NCBI GenBank assembly: GCA_951394045.1
Contig: OX595988.1
Location: 2,557,352 to 2,621,351 of the forward strand
Length of the DNA: 64,000 nt
Direction: 5' to 3'
Origin: Nitzschia sp. DOCU1
Lineage: Eukaryota; Bacillariophyta; Bacillariophyceae; Bacillariales; Bacillariaceae
The notes below the pieces were generated by a model, which saw only the letters and a list, made by a program, of their open reading frames with translations, did no database searches and had not been told where the DNA came from. Positions 1 to 10,455 of this stretch are shown one piece after another. The position numbers and the translations under genes were made by a program. The stretch's first letter is position 1; every line of letters begins with the position of its first letter.

Positions 1-1247
1 CCATGAGACTCTAGAATCGGCAAATATTTCAATTCTTCCCCCCATTTTTCCAACACTGGATCACAGAGCACTCGACGGTCAAGCTTGGATTCCAACCAGA
101 CAATCTCATTGAGGAACTGCATCAGAGCAGTCTGATACAAGGCAATGTCGATTTCCGAAACAATATCCATCTTGCGTAGTATTGCTGGGGGGAGATCCAA
201 GAGAGATGGTCGCTTTCCTTGGCTTGAATGAATCATTTTGACATCCAATTTGGAATGGGTACCCTCAGCACCTAGCGGCACGTCGCAGTGACAAGTTTTG
301 TCCAAATATTCAGACACAATTTTAGATACACTAGCACCCACACCCGTGGTATCCAGCCTATAATACAGGAGACATTTGGATTCGTGGAAAAATGCCGTCA
401 ACGCCACCCAGTCAAAGGACCAGTAACTGTCCTCGACTTGGCCCAAGTCTGGTTGAATCTCCCAGTGGTATGGCCGCTGCGGTTGAAACTGTGTACTTAT
501 GAGGTAGCGCGCTTGGAAATTTTGAGGATGATAGCATGACAAGGGACGATTTTTTTCGTCTGCGTCGACCGATAGGCGTTCTTTCGAATCGTCGAGGAAT
601 GCGTCTAGCCACAATTCGAAATCCAAAAGATCATTCTTCTCGTGTTCGTGTTTTCGTGGAAAATTTTTGTCGTTTTTTGTTGTTTCGTGTCCCCACTTGG
701 AGTAGTAACAATGGCTAAACATGGACCAAATTTGATGTCGAGGGCTTCGGAGTGTCACGAGACGATGATATGGCCGGTACTCTTTCAATAGGTCATCTTG
801 CAGTCGGGCACCATGCTCGGCTCCGGATTCGGCATATGGATACAGTCCCGTCTTCTTGAATAGCTTGACTGCTCTCCCATAGAAGCCAGGAAGGCCATTT
901 CGGATTTGTTTTAGTTTTTTCAACTCTTGGATCCAGGATACGCCCGCATTCTTGGAGATGTGAACATAACTAAATCGTCCTTTGGCCAGGGGCATGGTCT
1001 TGCATCGAATATGTGTTGTTGTTACTGTTGTGGTGTTCCGGCAAAAGTCCCATGTTGGAGCCGATGTCTTCTCGACTGCTTGTTCGCTTGGAATGGCCAA
1101 CAAGAACTCGTCCTCCTCAAGAAAAGAACGAGTTGAATAATGAAGCTTTCCAAGATTTTGCAGGTCCGCTACGAGCACCGCCAAGATTCCCAGAACGACG
1201 ATAGAATACGGCGACTTTCGGAATTTTCTCCAGAAAGTCAATGCCAT
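1..1247 (-). CDS. Golgi-type sulfotransferase, 3' end beyond the window
   Basis: An open frame runs from an ATG at 1247 off the left edge without a stop (415 codons visible). It predicts a type II membrane protein: a short basic N-terminus (residues 1-12), a hydrophobic anchor at about 13-29, then a lumenal domain. Residues 91-107 (RFSYVHISKNAGVSW) match the 5'-phosphosulfate (PAPS) loop of membrane sulfotransferases, and residues 161-178 (HRLVTLRSPRHQIWSMFS) match the 3'-phosphate binding motif. Such enzymes transfer sulfate from PAPS to sugars or tyrosine in the Golgi lumen; the acceptor cannot be read from sequence. It is divergent from the pyruvyl transferase at 1699, with about 450 bp between them. 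No intron is needed. The family assignment is firm at the level of sulfotransferase fold, not subfamily. Confidence 0.85.
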   Translation of the reverse strand, partial: MALTFWRKFRKSPYSIVVLGILAVLVADLQNLGKLHYSTRSFLEEDEFLLAIPSEQAVEKTSAPTWDFCRNTTTVTTTHIRCKTMPLAKGRFSYVHISKNAGVSWIQELKKLKQIRNGLPGFYGRAVKLFKKTGLYPYAESGAEHGARLQDDLLKEYRPYHRLVTLRSPRHQIWSMFSHCYYSKWGHETTKNDKNFPRKHEHEKNDLLDFELWLDAFLDDSKERLSVDADEKNRPLSCYHPQNFQARYLISTQFQPQRPYHWEIQPDLGQVEDSYWSFDWVALTAFFHESKCLLYYRLDTTGVGASVSKIVSEYLDKTCHCDVPLGAEGTHSKLDVKMIHSSQGKRPSLLDLPPAILRKMDIVSEIDIALYQTALMQFLNEIVWLESKLDRRVLCDPVLEKWGEELKYLPILESH

Positions 1248-1698
1248 TATACAATCATTGTTTTCTCTTTTATACAGAACTTATCTTCATCGTATAGGGA
1301 TACATTCGGTAAGGATGGGAAAAGGCGGTCTTTTCGTAATGGTCTTTTGGACGGCTGTTTTGTGAGGAGCAAAGGTCATTGATGTTGACTTGGAAGCAAT
1401 TTTGGCACACCATAGAGAGTGTGCCGACCCCGGCCGGTGCGCGCCAGCCGTCATTGCACTCGAAGATGTCGATCGACGATTTTTTCCACTGATCCACCGG
1501 CGGCGGCGGTACATTTTTCGTCGTCTCATCCCGCCCATCGATCATCGTCGACAATGACCCGCGAGACGAGACGTCGACGATACTATCTAGTAATGGTAAC
1601 TAGAAAGAAGGTCGCTACCAATCGTCTCGCATCATCTGGCACTATATCTTCCACACATTACCCTTGCCACTTTCGTATTTTGTCATGGCGCTGGTCTT
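1248..1698. promoter_or_regulatory. Divergent promoter region of sulfotransferase and pyruvyl transferase
   Basis: No coding sequence is supported here. At 1453-1486 there is a block (attgcactcgaagatgtcga, then cgattttt after a short insertion) that reappears at 3730-3757, at a similar distance from the start codon of the next + strand glycan gene. It is probably shared promoter sequence. Confidence 0.4.
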
Positions 1699-3201
1699 AT
1701 GGCCAGGTCTGTCACTTACAAGAGGATTGTGCCCGCGCTATTTGTGGTACTGTTGGTTACTTTTGGGGTCTTGTCCAACTTGAATGGCGTTGGACAAGAG
1801 TATCTCCTGGTCTCTTCCTCGTCCTCGAGCACCACCCAGTCATTGTTGGATTCGACTACAACAGCAGCAGTCACAGTCTCTGATGCTCTGGAGAATCGCT
1901 TGATTTGTATCGAACGAATCCGAAAGAGACAATGGGAGACTTTGTCGCCATTCTTTGCAGAATGGAGGGGGGCTGGCGGAGTCTCTGAGAAGAATCCACT
2001 GTTACTGATCGATCCAGCGTATCATCAAAATTTTGGAGATGTACTTTTGACCTATGGAGAGTATGCCTTTTTGGAACGGATATGGAATCACAACGAGAAG
2101 ATACGGCAACAATCCGGCTCTGTTGCCAAGGACCAGGAATTCTTGCTGCCGGTTGACGAATGTCATTACGTACAGGCAAGAGAACCCAAAACGAAACTTG
2201 TGGAACATTGCGACGAATACTTGACAAAGAAGAGTCATCTTGAATCCAATAATAGTTCAGCTACCAGCAGGGCAGTGATGAAGAAGTTCAGTATGTGGCA
2301 TGCAGGGGGAAACTGGGGAGATATGTATGGTTTCATTCAAATCAAACGCATACTATCCTTGGAACTCTTGCTCAAAGCCAACTATTCTATTCTTGGGATG
2401 CCACAGTCGTTGTTTTATCAGAGCAAAGAGAAGAAGCATAAACATGCCAGTCGCATCCACCAGGCTGTTTTCAACGGAGTGGAAGAATTGCTCAAGGCAC
2501 AAGGAGCGAATCATGATGGTAGAGCTTCTGAAAGCAGCAGCGACGAAACGAAAAAACTCTTGGCCAGGTCTCGAGTTGTCTTGACATGGCGCGAACAGCA
2601 AAGTTACGAGATAGCCACAAGACTCTACCCGTTCGTAACGAACTTGTTAGTCCCAGACATTGCCTTTCAAGTTGGTCCCTTCTGGAACGACTGGTCGTTG
2701 GATCTTCCTCCTCCGTCGAGCAACAACAACCAATCCGTCGACATCTTGTTCTTTCTCCGTCGGGACTCGGAATCCATGTTCCAGACAGAGCGTGAAGGAG
2801 GCGCTACTATGGATGCCTTGATTCAAAAGCATAGCAGTGGCAAGGAGAAGAATCTATCCTATCGAATTGTGGATTGGATGTCTCGCCACGAATTGTTTGG
2901 AGATGATGATGATGTGTTAAGTATGAAATCGGCGATCCAGTTGCTGAAATTGGGCAGGATTGTCGTTTGCGATCGGCTCCATGCGGCAATTTTGTCCTAC
3001 CTGTCGGGCGTTCCTTTTGTGTACTTGGATCAAGTGAGCAACAAAGTGACGAACGTCTTGAATGTGGCATTCATGCCGTCAAAAGATGATCACGACCATC
3101 ATAACTGCACGGACGGTCATAAGCACATGTGGGCAAAGGCGTTTGCAATGGACGACGCCGTCGCCACAGCGATACGAATGCTAAGAATGCATGACTTGTA
3201 G
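1699..3201 (+). CDS. Polysaccharide pyruvyl transferase family protein
   Basis: A single-exon, 500-residue type II membrane protein with a signal anchor at about residues 8-27. Features of the polysaccharide pyruvyl transferase family (PF04230) are visible in order: LLLIDPAYHQNFGDVLLTYG near residue 101, WHAGGNWGDMYGF near 200, a WREQQSYE segment near 298, DILFFLRRDSES near 350, and the C-terminal CDRLHAAILSYLSGVPFV, which carries the family's conserved RLHA element. Members move pyruvate from phosphoenolpyruvate onto a sugar hydroxyl to form ketals on extracellular glycans. The anchor suggests action in the Golgi lumen. Neighbours on both sides are sulfotransferases, which fits a shared role in decorating an acidic polysaccharide (inference). 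The ATG at 1699 is the first that gives the anchor. Confidence 0.88.
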   Translation: MARSVTYKRIVPALFVVLLVTFGVLSNLNGVGQEYLLVSSSSSSTTQSLLDSTTTAAVTVSDALENRLICIERIRKRQWETLSPFFAEWRGAGGVSEKNPLLLIDPAYHQNFGDVLLTYGEYAFLERIWNHNEKIRQQSGSVAKDQEFLLPVDECHYVQAREPKTKLVEHCDEYLTKKSHLESNNSSATSRAVMKKFSMWHAGGNWGDMYGFIQIKRILSLELLLKANYSILGMPQSLFYQSKEKKHKHASRIHQAVFNGVEELLKAQGANHDGRASESSSDETKKLLARSRVVLTWREQQSYEIATRLYPFVTNLLVPDIAFQVGPFWNDWSLDLPPPSSNNNQSVDILFFLRRDSESMFQTEREGGATMDALIQKHSSGKEKNLSYRIVDWMSRHELFGDDDDVLSMKSAIQLLKLGRIVVCDRLHAAILSYLSGVPFVYLDQVSNKVTNVLNVAFMPSKDDHDHHNCTDGHKHMWAKAFAMDDAVATAIRMLRMHDL

Positions 3202-3955
3202 TGTTTGAATGTTCATTGGTGTTGATGCTTGCCACGGTACTCGACAATCTAGCAGACGAAAGGAGCCAGTAACGGCGTCATATTATGTGCACCTCGTCGC
3301 CATTAATAGTGATGATCTTTGATATTAGTAGCGTAATCCCGCCGGGTGATCGTTTCAACAAGTCAGCAGTTCATGGCGTGAGGCGCTCGTCTGAAGTGGT
3401 CTCAAAGTAGTTGTAGTAGGCTCACCAACTTAGCACAACTTCTGTAGCTACTCGAAGCATGACATGTTGCTCCACAGCCAGCCAAGGGGGGTCTGCTGCG
3501 GCCCATGATGAGAACCAGCAGATCGACAAAGAACAACCTCCTCGTACTAGTCAGTAACAGCACGACCACTACTACTGTCACTACCATTAGTAAAAGCAGG
3601 GAAGAGTGGCTGCCTAATTTAAATGCTACCATGACCACTCGAAAGTAGTAGTAAGTAGTAGAAGCCGGCGTGCAGGAGGATTTTCGCCGCACGCCATCAT
3701 CATGTGCCATGATTGATTCATTCGATCAAATTGCATTCGAAGATGTCGACGATTTTTACTTTTTTCGTCGTCCTCGCTGATGGAGAGTGTCCTCTCTCGC
3801 TCTCCCCCGCCATCGTCATTTTCCCCCTGTGCCTCGTCTCAATCGTCTCTTGGATAGTATTAAAGTATCATCTGTCCGTCCCTATCATAAACAACATTTT
3901 CTGGCGCTCTGTCGATGTCGCAGCATAGCGGAAAGCCTCCTTTCTTCTAGACTTC
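3202..3955. other. Intergenic region with a dispersed repeat
   Basis: No convincing gene. It holds a repeat at 3386-3478 (listed separately), a tract rich in agt/tag triplets around 3641-3662, and at 3730-3757 a promoter-like block shared with 1453-1486. Small open frames here have no recognisable features. Confidence 0.5.
3386..3478 (+). repeat. Dispersed repeat, copy A
   Basis: The sequence beginning ctcgtctgaagtggtctca and ending acatgttgctccacag is closely matched, in opposite orientation, at 38761-38846. The copies differ by scattered substitutions and a 3-bp indel. The nature of the repeat is unknown; no terminal inverted repeats were recognised. Confidence 0.75.
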
Positions 3956-5086
3956 ATGGTTCAGTTTTCGCATCGAAGCGAAAGGCCGAGAACAATAATG
4001 AGCAATCGCGTTCAATCCGTCGGCATTTTGTTTGTGCTGGTCTGCCTCTACGTGCTGAGGTTCGAAGAAAATGTCACCATGAGGTACCCCGGCCAGAAGA
4101 TTTCGGAATATGACAAACTCAAACAAGTCGCGCCAAAATCCAGCAAGTCTCTTTATTCTCCGTTGGCACGAGACATGCTGGAAACGTCACCTTCCAGGCG
4201 ACCTCGACTGACAGACAAGTATTTGGATCGATTCATTGTGGTCCCGGAATACAAACTCCTGTTCTGCTACCAGGAGAAAGTTGGATGCTCGATGTTCAAC
4301 CACTTATTTCGAATGCTACGTCTCCTGCATCCAAGGATGTCGACTGAGAGTAACACAGCTGAAGCAGTTTTTCTGTCCAGCGACACTTGGTTTCGGAATA
4401 CGCCAAATCATCACAATCTCTCCAAGTCCGACTTGGAAGAGATGCTGCAGGATCCAGCTTGGACAAAGGCTACCTTCTTTCGTGACCCAGCAACACGCTT
4501 TCTGAGTGCCTATAGGTCTAAATGTGTTCTCAAGGAACGCTCCAAAGGGATTGATCATTGCCGTGAATCGTTTGGAAATCCCTGGCTTCCTTGGGGTACA
4601 GTCTCATTTCAACACGCTCTTGGACAACTGGATCAACGTCCGGATCAAGTCTTTGGAAATGAGCACTTTGCGCCAGCTGGGACGTTTTGCGGTGGTCTTG
4701 ATGGCACGCTGGACTTTTATGATTTTGTCCACCAGCTCACGACGCCCACGGCACCGGATCATATTCATCGTCTCTTTGCTACAATACTTCGTGTCGACTC
4801 CAATACGAGTGACTACTTGATTCAAACAGTAGTCAAAACGGGAGGGACAGCACTGGATCGGGATGAAGAGCTTTTACGACAATACTACCCGCAAGGCTTG
4901 AATTTGAAGGGATCCACCACTCAGAGAAAGGGCCACAATACAGGCTCCAACCAAGGCAATGTATTACAAGACAGCTACAGGGACGATGAAAACTTGAAAA
5001 TTATCTTTGATCGATACGGCAACGATTATGATCTCTTTCAACTTCCCAAACTGTCCTTGGCGGAACTACAAATAGCAGGTGTATAG
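3956..5086 (+). CDS. Carbohydrate sulfotransferase-like (Sulfotransfer_2) protein
   Basis: A single-exon protein of up to 376 residues. The in-frame ATG at 3998 (residue 15) places a hydrophobic signal anchor (about residues 20-35 of the long form) close to the N-terminus and may be the true start. The PAPS 5'-phosphosulfate motif is FCYQEKVGCSMFNHLFRML (about residue 103), comparable to the CPKVGCTNWK element of HNK-1/chondroitin-type sulfotransferases. The 3'-phosphate motif is FFRDPATRFLSAYRSKC (about residue 175). A lumenal Golgi sulfotransferase acting on glycans is the most likely role. It belongs to a different subfamily from the sulfotransferase at the left edge. Its stop lies only 29 bp from the stop of the convergent exostosin-like gene, so the 3' UTRs probably overlap. 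Confidence 0.87.
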   Translation: MVQFSHRSERPRTIMSNRVQSVGILFVLVCLYVLRFEENVTMRYPGQKISEYDKLKQVAPKSSKSLYSPLARDMLETSPSRRPRLTDKYLDRFIVVPEYKLLFCYQEKVGCSMFNHLFRMLRLLHPRMSTESNTAEAVFLSSDTWFRNTPNHHNLSKSDLEEMLQDPAWTKATFFRDPATRFLSAYRSKCVLKERSKGIDHCRESFGNPWLPWGTVSFQHALGQLDQRPDQVFGNEHFAPAGTFCGGLDGTLDFYDFVHQLTTPTAPDHIHRLFATILRVDSNTSDYLIQTVVKTGGTALDRDEELLRQYYPQGLNLKGSTTQRKGHNTGSNQGNVLQDSYRDDENLKIIFDRYGNDYDLFQLPKLSLAELQIAGV

Positions 5087-5115
5087 TAACTTTAGTTTGT
5101 CGTGTACGATAATTA

Positions 5116-6603
5116 CTATTCGACGCGATCACTCATCGTGGGAGGGGGCGGGATCCGCAAGATGGAGCTGCTCGTCAAGCCCTTAAAAACAGTTCCAGGG
5201 TTCTGCCTTGTTTCGGGATACAATTCCGCTTGCAGCATGTACATGTACGTGTCGAAGGGATACAGGCCCGTCCAATCAAACAAGTGGCGGTTCGCCAATA
5301 CGAGCTCCAATTTGCGTTGTAAAGTCTCCGTGTCCTCTAAAATGGCAGCTAGTTCTCGAACAAAACCCGTCTCATCCAGGCGTTCCATATCCAAAAAGTA
5401 GGATATCCGTTCCCAGTCGATCCAATCAGGCAAGACTTGATATTGTTTTTGCAAGGTAAAAATGGGTACGGTTCCACTCAACAAGGTATCCAAGAGTCGA
5501 TTGGAGCCTGGCGTATCCCCGCGTACATGAAACCCCAGCTTGGCTCGGGCCAAGGCAGGACACATGGTTCCCCAGCCACATTGCTCCATTTGAAACAAGC
5601 CAGTGGTGGTACCATTCTTTCGATACTTTTCCAACCAGGAACAAATGGTTTCTCGGTCCCGAAATCGCTCATCATTTGGTTTGAGAGTAGCAATCATGAC
5701 CACGTCCATCGTCTTGTTGGATTCCAGTGGACACGGTTTTCCAACATGAAGTTTGGGGGCACTCCACCGATCTACAAGATTGGTTTTGTAACCTTCAAAG
5801 TGAATATTGCTGGAACGATTCAACATTTCTTGGTACAATGTCGGAACATGGTAGATCCACCAAGGCCTGTGATGGGCAAAATGAGACACCACAGCCAAGT
5901 GTGCCTTGGAATGATTCTGAAAAAAAGGCAATGACATGACCGTCTCGGCCGCCGCTAGCATGAGCTTTTTATTACAAATGCCCTTGTAACACAAGCTTTT
6001 GTCTTTCTGTACTGCCCGTTCATCCAAAAAGTTGTGTAATGAAGGAATGACAAAGAGTTTGGCTTGCGAAGCATTCCAAGTACGCATCGGGTGTCGCAAA
6101 GCACTTTGCATAAACCAGTAATCATCCATGTGTTTGGGGTTGGAATTCGTATCATTCATGAAATCCTGGAGAGGCTTGCCACCCCAGCGGGCGTCTTGCC
6201 ACACCAAGTCTTTGTATACATAGAATGGAACGCTCAACAGCAGGCTCTGACGGTGCACCGTAGTGTTGTGTTTGAAAGGTAATGGCAGCGGCGATAGCGA
6301 CGTCGAGTCAGCAACGTTTCCTTCAGCCTCTTGGTGTTTGTCCGGCGACAAATGTTCGACAGAACCAGATGGACCGGGACTAGTAATCTTTGAGGATACG
6401 GTCGTACCATTGAGGGAGACTTGTGGTGGTAATGGAAGAGTCGCCGCCCACCAGTCAAAATCACTGCGCTGGCTGTTGACGAGGTTGAAATTGAAGGCAA
6501 CCTGAACAAACGAAAGACCAGTCGCAAGGACAAGAGCCACGACAAATACCCAGCGGTGATGGGGGATGTTGAGGCCTCGTCGACGCCGAGCATCGACTGC
6601 CAT
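5116..6603 (-). CDS. Exostosin-like glycosyltransferase (GT47)
   Basis: A single-exon, 495-residue type II membrane protein with an anchor at about residues 17-40 after a basic RRRRG stretch. The exostosin signature is clear: FYVYKDLVW near residue 127, a DDYWFMQSALRH segment near 160, PWWIYHVPTLYQEML near 248, and the donor-binding region AKLGFHVRGDTPGSNRLLD followed by GTVPIF. GT47 enzymes (exostosins, plant xyloglucan and pectin transferases, algal homologues) transfer sugars from nucleotide sugars in the Golgi. Donor and acceptor cannot be predicted. It is convergent with the sulfotransferase at 3956 and divergent from eIF5B. Several NxS/T sequons lie in the lumenal part. Confidence 0.9.
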   Translation of the reverse strand: MAVDARRRRGLNIPHHRWVFVVALVLATGLSFVQVAFNFNLVNSQRSDFDWWAATLPLPPQVSLNGTTVSSKITSPGPSGSVEHLSPDKHQEAEGNVADSTSLSPLPLPFKHNTTVHRQSLLLSVPFYVYKDLVWQDARWGGKPLQDFMNDTNSNPKHMDDYWFMQSALRHPMRTWNASQAKLFVIPSLHNFLDERAVQKDKSLCYKGICNKKLMLAAAETVMSLPFFQNHSKAHLAVVSHFAHHRPWWIYHVPTLYQEMLNRSSNIHFEGYKTNLVDRWSAPKLHVGKPCPLESNKTMDVVMIATLKPNDERFRDRETICSWLEKYRKNGTTTGLFQMEQCGWGTMCPALARAKLGFHVRGDTPGSNRLLDTLLSGTVPIFTLQKQYQVLPDWIDWERISYFLDMERLDETGFVRELAAILEDTETLQRKLELVLANRHLFDWTGLYPFDTYMYMLQAELYPETRQNPGTVFKGLTSSSILRIPPPPTMSDRVE

Positions 6604-7171
6604 TATGATTCTTTGTTCGCTTCAAAATTTTGCATTGCTAAAGTCCTGCAAAATAGCCCAACAAACACATGTACCACCACAATGACCTTCTATTTCCATC
6701 ACCAGCATTGTCGGCGCCATCAATCTCAAGCTTTCTATCTCTTCATTTACAGAGTATCGTAGCTATGTCGATTTGTGTGTTTCTCCTGCTTATAAACCAT
6801 ATTTGACTAATGCGACTAAAATGAGATGAAGACGGCCAAACTTGACCCATATGACTAAAATAAAACGCAATTCACCCAAGACCAAGATTCCACATTCCCT
6901 TGAAGCTTCCTTGGCGTCATTCCACGTGAAATCTCTTTTGACGTCATGTCACCACGACGGGACCCGCGCACAGCCATCACAGCCACAAAAACCTCTACAT
7001 TCCGCATTGCATCGACGTTCTCAATGCGCTGCTGCCAAGGTTGGAGTCGCAACAAAGAGATAAATCCAAGTAATAGCAGCAACAGACGTTTGAAACTACT
7101 CGTTTCATACAAAGATTATATCCAAGATTGCTTCATCGTAGTGCTGTGACGAGCGAACAACTACTGAAACC
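6604..7171. promoter_or_regulatory. Divergent promoter with E-box and perfect CRE
   Basis: This is the head-to-head spacer between the exostosin-like gene and eIF5B. It holds CACGTG at 6923-6928 and a perfect palindromic cAMP-response-type element TGACGTCA at 6939-6946. These are recognition sites of bHLH and bZIP factors, both families being present in diatoms. No coding sequence is supported. Confidence 0.45.
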
Positions 7172-10100
7172 ATGGGCAAGAAAAAGGGAGGAAATGCCAA
7201 AAAGCCACAAGCGGGTGGTGGCGACGATGACGACTGGGAGGCCTTGTTGGAGGCAGAAGCTCAAAAGAATGTCCCCGCTGCAGCAGAATCTGCTGCTGCC
7301 CCGGCAGAAGAAGCGGCTGCTCCTGCTGCTGTTGAAGACAAGAAAGAAGAGGCAGCAGCGCCCTCGGCCAAGGACGCGGCGGCTGCCTTTTTAGCGGCTC
7401 AGGGTCTTGCGGGTGGTGACGATGGCGAAGGAGGAAAGGACAAAAAGAAGAAAAAGAAAAAGAAGGGTCCTGGAGCACCTGCTGCCGAGAAGAAGGAAGA
7501 CGAAAAGGTACGTTTGAGGTCGTTTTGCAAGTTGGGACCTATTTACTAGGTCCTCAGGAGGGCTGATGCATTCTGTGATTTTAACTCATGATTCCCTTTT
7601 TTGTTTTAAGGTTTCCGCTCGTGGTAAATTGGTTCAAGAGCGACTTCGAAAGCAAAAAGAAGAAGAGGAACGGATCCGTGCAGCAGAAGAAGAGGAGCGC
7701 AAGCGCATTGAGGAGCTCGAACGCCAAGAAGCAGAGGAAGCACGTCGCAAAGAAGAAGAGCGAGAACGCAAACGACTAAAACAAAAGGAGAAAGTTGAGC
7801 GTCAGAAACGTGAAGGAACATACATGACCAAGGCCCAGAAAGCCAAGGCGAAACTGGCGGAACAACGATTGCAGGCTATGCGAGAAGCTGGAATGATCAA
7901 GGCAGGAGAAGAAGAGGCTCCGAAGAAGAAGGTTGTGTATGAGAATAAGCGCAAAGGCAAGGGGAAAGGACCCCAGAATCAGCAACAGCAGCAAGCTGAG
8001 GAGGATCAATCTGAAACGAATGACGACGGCGATGCTGACAACGACGAGACTGAAGCTGAAGCTGAAATGAAAAGGCCAGAGGCTGAACCTGCCAAGGAGG
8101 AAAAGAAGGAAGAAGAAGAGAAAGAGGAGGACGAGTCGGAGGATGAATGGGACGCGGATAGTGATGATGAAAAATTTGCCGAACTTGATGCTCGACTAGA
8201 AAAGGTGGCAATTGAAGGCGAAGACGTCGATCTGGTCGAGCTCGAAAAGAAAAAGGAGCAAGAAAGGCTCAAGGAACTTGGAAAAAAACGAGCCGAACAA
8301 GAACGGATCGAGGAGGAGAAGCGTGCCAAAATGGAAGCGGAACAAGCTGCCCAGGACAAGGCGGCACGCATGGCAGCCCAAAAGCGGGACGAAGGCAGAC
8401 GGAAGCGAGAGGAGCAAGAGAAGGTGAATCTTGCCGCTCGCTCTCCCGACGATCTTCGTTGTCCGATCGTTGTGATCATGGGCCACGTCGATACTGGAAA
8501 GACGAAGTTGCTAGATAAGATTCGAAAGACCAACGTTCAGGAAGGAGAAGCCGGGGGTATTACTCAACAAATCGGTGCCACTTTCTTTGAAAAGAAGACT
8601 TTGGAGACACAAACGGCAAAGCTTAATGAAACTGAAAAATTCGAGATCAAAGTTCCAGGAATGTTGGTCATTGATACTCCAGGCCACGAATCGTTTTCGA
8701 ATTTGCGCTCACGAGGATCATCGCTCTGCGATGTTGCAATTCTGGTTGTCGATCTCATGCACGGTCTCGAACAGCAGACAATAGAGAGTTTGACCATGTT
8801 GCGAAAGCGTGAGGTGCCCTTCGTTGTTGCACTCAACAAGGTGGATCGGTGTTACGCCTGGAAAACGTGCAAAGACACTCCAATCCGTGATGCCCTCAAG
8901 GTGCAAGAATCAGGAACCATCTCGGAATTCCGCAGCCGTGCCCTCGACGCCAAAGTTCAGTTGCAAGAGCAGGGAGTCAACTCTAACCTTTACTGGGAAA
9001 TGGGAGATGATGACTGGTCAAACTCAGACTTTATTCCGCTGGTGCCGACATCTGCTGTCACGGGCGAAGGTGTGCAAGATGTTTTGATGTTGTTGTGTCA
9101 AATGGCCCAGCGAAAAATTTGGAAGCATCTCATGTGGTGCGCCAACTTGCAAGCTACTGTCTTGGAGGTCAAGGCAATCGATGGTCTTGGTATGACGGTC
9201 GATGTTTTGGTGGTAAACGGTTTCCTGAAAGAGGGCGACCGAGCAGTTTTCTGTACCCTTGACGGCCCAATCGTCACTGAGATTCGTGGTCTTTTGACGC
9301 CCCCACCGAGTCGAGAGATGCGTATCAAGTCAGAGTATATTCATCACAAGATGGTTAAGGGTGCTTTGGGAGTTAAAGTGATTGGAAACGGGCTCGAAAA
9401 GGTGATGGCTGGTACACCAGTCATGGTAAGTCAATTTTATTGTTTGTATTTGGCCGACCAAACTGCGTCTAATTGTACATCTTCAGATTGTTGGGCCCGA
9501 TGACGAAGAAGAGGATATCAAGGCCGAAGTCATGTCTGATTTGACCAAACTCGAGGATAAGCTTAGTACGGACAAAACAGGAGTGTTGGTGCAAGCTTCC
9601 ACTTTGGGGGCCTTGGAGGCTTTGCTACAATTCCTTCGTGAGGATACCAAACCACCAATTCCCGTCAGTGCAATCGGCATTGGTACGATCCACAAGCGTG
9701 ATGTTACGAAGATTTCCATCATGAACGAAAAAGGGCACCCAGAGTATGCGACTATTTTGGCGTTTGATGTCGATATTGAGCGCGAAGCACGCGAGCACGC
9801 CCAAGAAATGGGAGTCCGAATCATGACTGCTGATATCATTTACCACTTGTTCGACCAATTTACACGTTTCATGGACGAGCTTACTGCGAGAAGACGAGAG
9901 GAAGCGGCAGCGTAAGTTCTGTTTCTTTTGGAATTCTGAATATACGGGCATATTGTCTCTAACACGTCGGGTGTCTTCAGTGTGGCTGTGTTCCCCAGTA
10001 TCATCAAGATCCTTCCACAACATGTTTTCAATCAGAAAGATCCCATCATCGTAGGTGTTGAAGTGGTTGATGGTATTCTGAAAGTTGGAACGCCGCTTTG

Positions 10101-10383
10101 CGTTCCCGCTTTGGGTGGACTACACGTTGGCAAGGTGACTTCGATCGAAAGTAATGGTCGCGAGCAACAAACTGCAAAGAAAGGAGCCTCCGTGGCAATT
10201 AAGATTGTCAATGAAAGCAACCCGACCATTACCTATGGCCGCCAATTCGATGCTACGCACAGTCTCTATTCGACTTTGACGCGAGCTTCCATTGATGCAC
10301 TCAAGGCCAACTTCAAGGATGCCTTGGAAAATGAAGACTGGAAGCTCGTGGTGAAGCTGAAGAAAGTCTTTAACATCATCTAA
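7172..10383 (+). CDS. eIF5B: Translation initiation factor eIF5B (IF2 homologue)
   Basis: Four exons read from GT-AG sites: 7172-7507, 7611-9425, 9487-9911 and 9981-10383, giving 992 residues. The N-terminal ~390 residues are charged low-complexity sequence (Lys/Glu/Ala runs), as usual for this factor. The G domain carries G1 GHVDTGKT (about residue 403), G2 [11 protein letters not shown]3 DTPGHESF, G4 NKVD and G5 SAVTGEG. Domains II-IV follow, with the C-terminal region after the last intron. eIF5B is the ribosome-dependent GTPase that joins the 60S subunit at the start codon. Donors are GTACGT, GTAAGT, GTAAGT; acceptors TTTTAAG, CTTCAG, CTTCAG. Each junction keeps the family reading, for example TPVM joined to IVGPDD. 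Confidence 0.96.
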
Positions 10384-10455
10384 ACATGGAAAAATATTCA
10401 CTCTATTTAGAATACACTCACTCTAAGTCATCTGTACCCAGTTTGTGTTCCCCTA

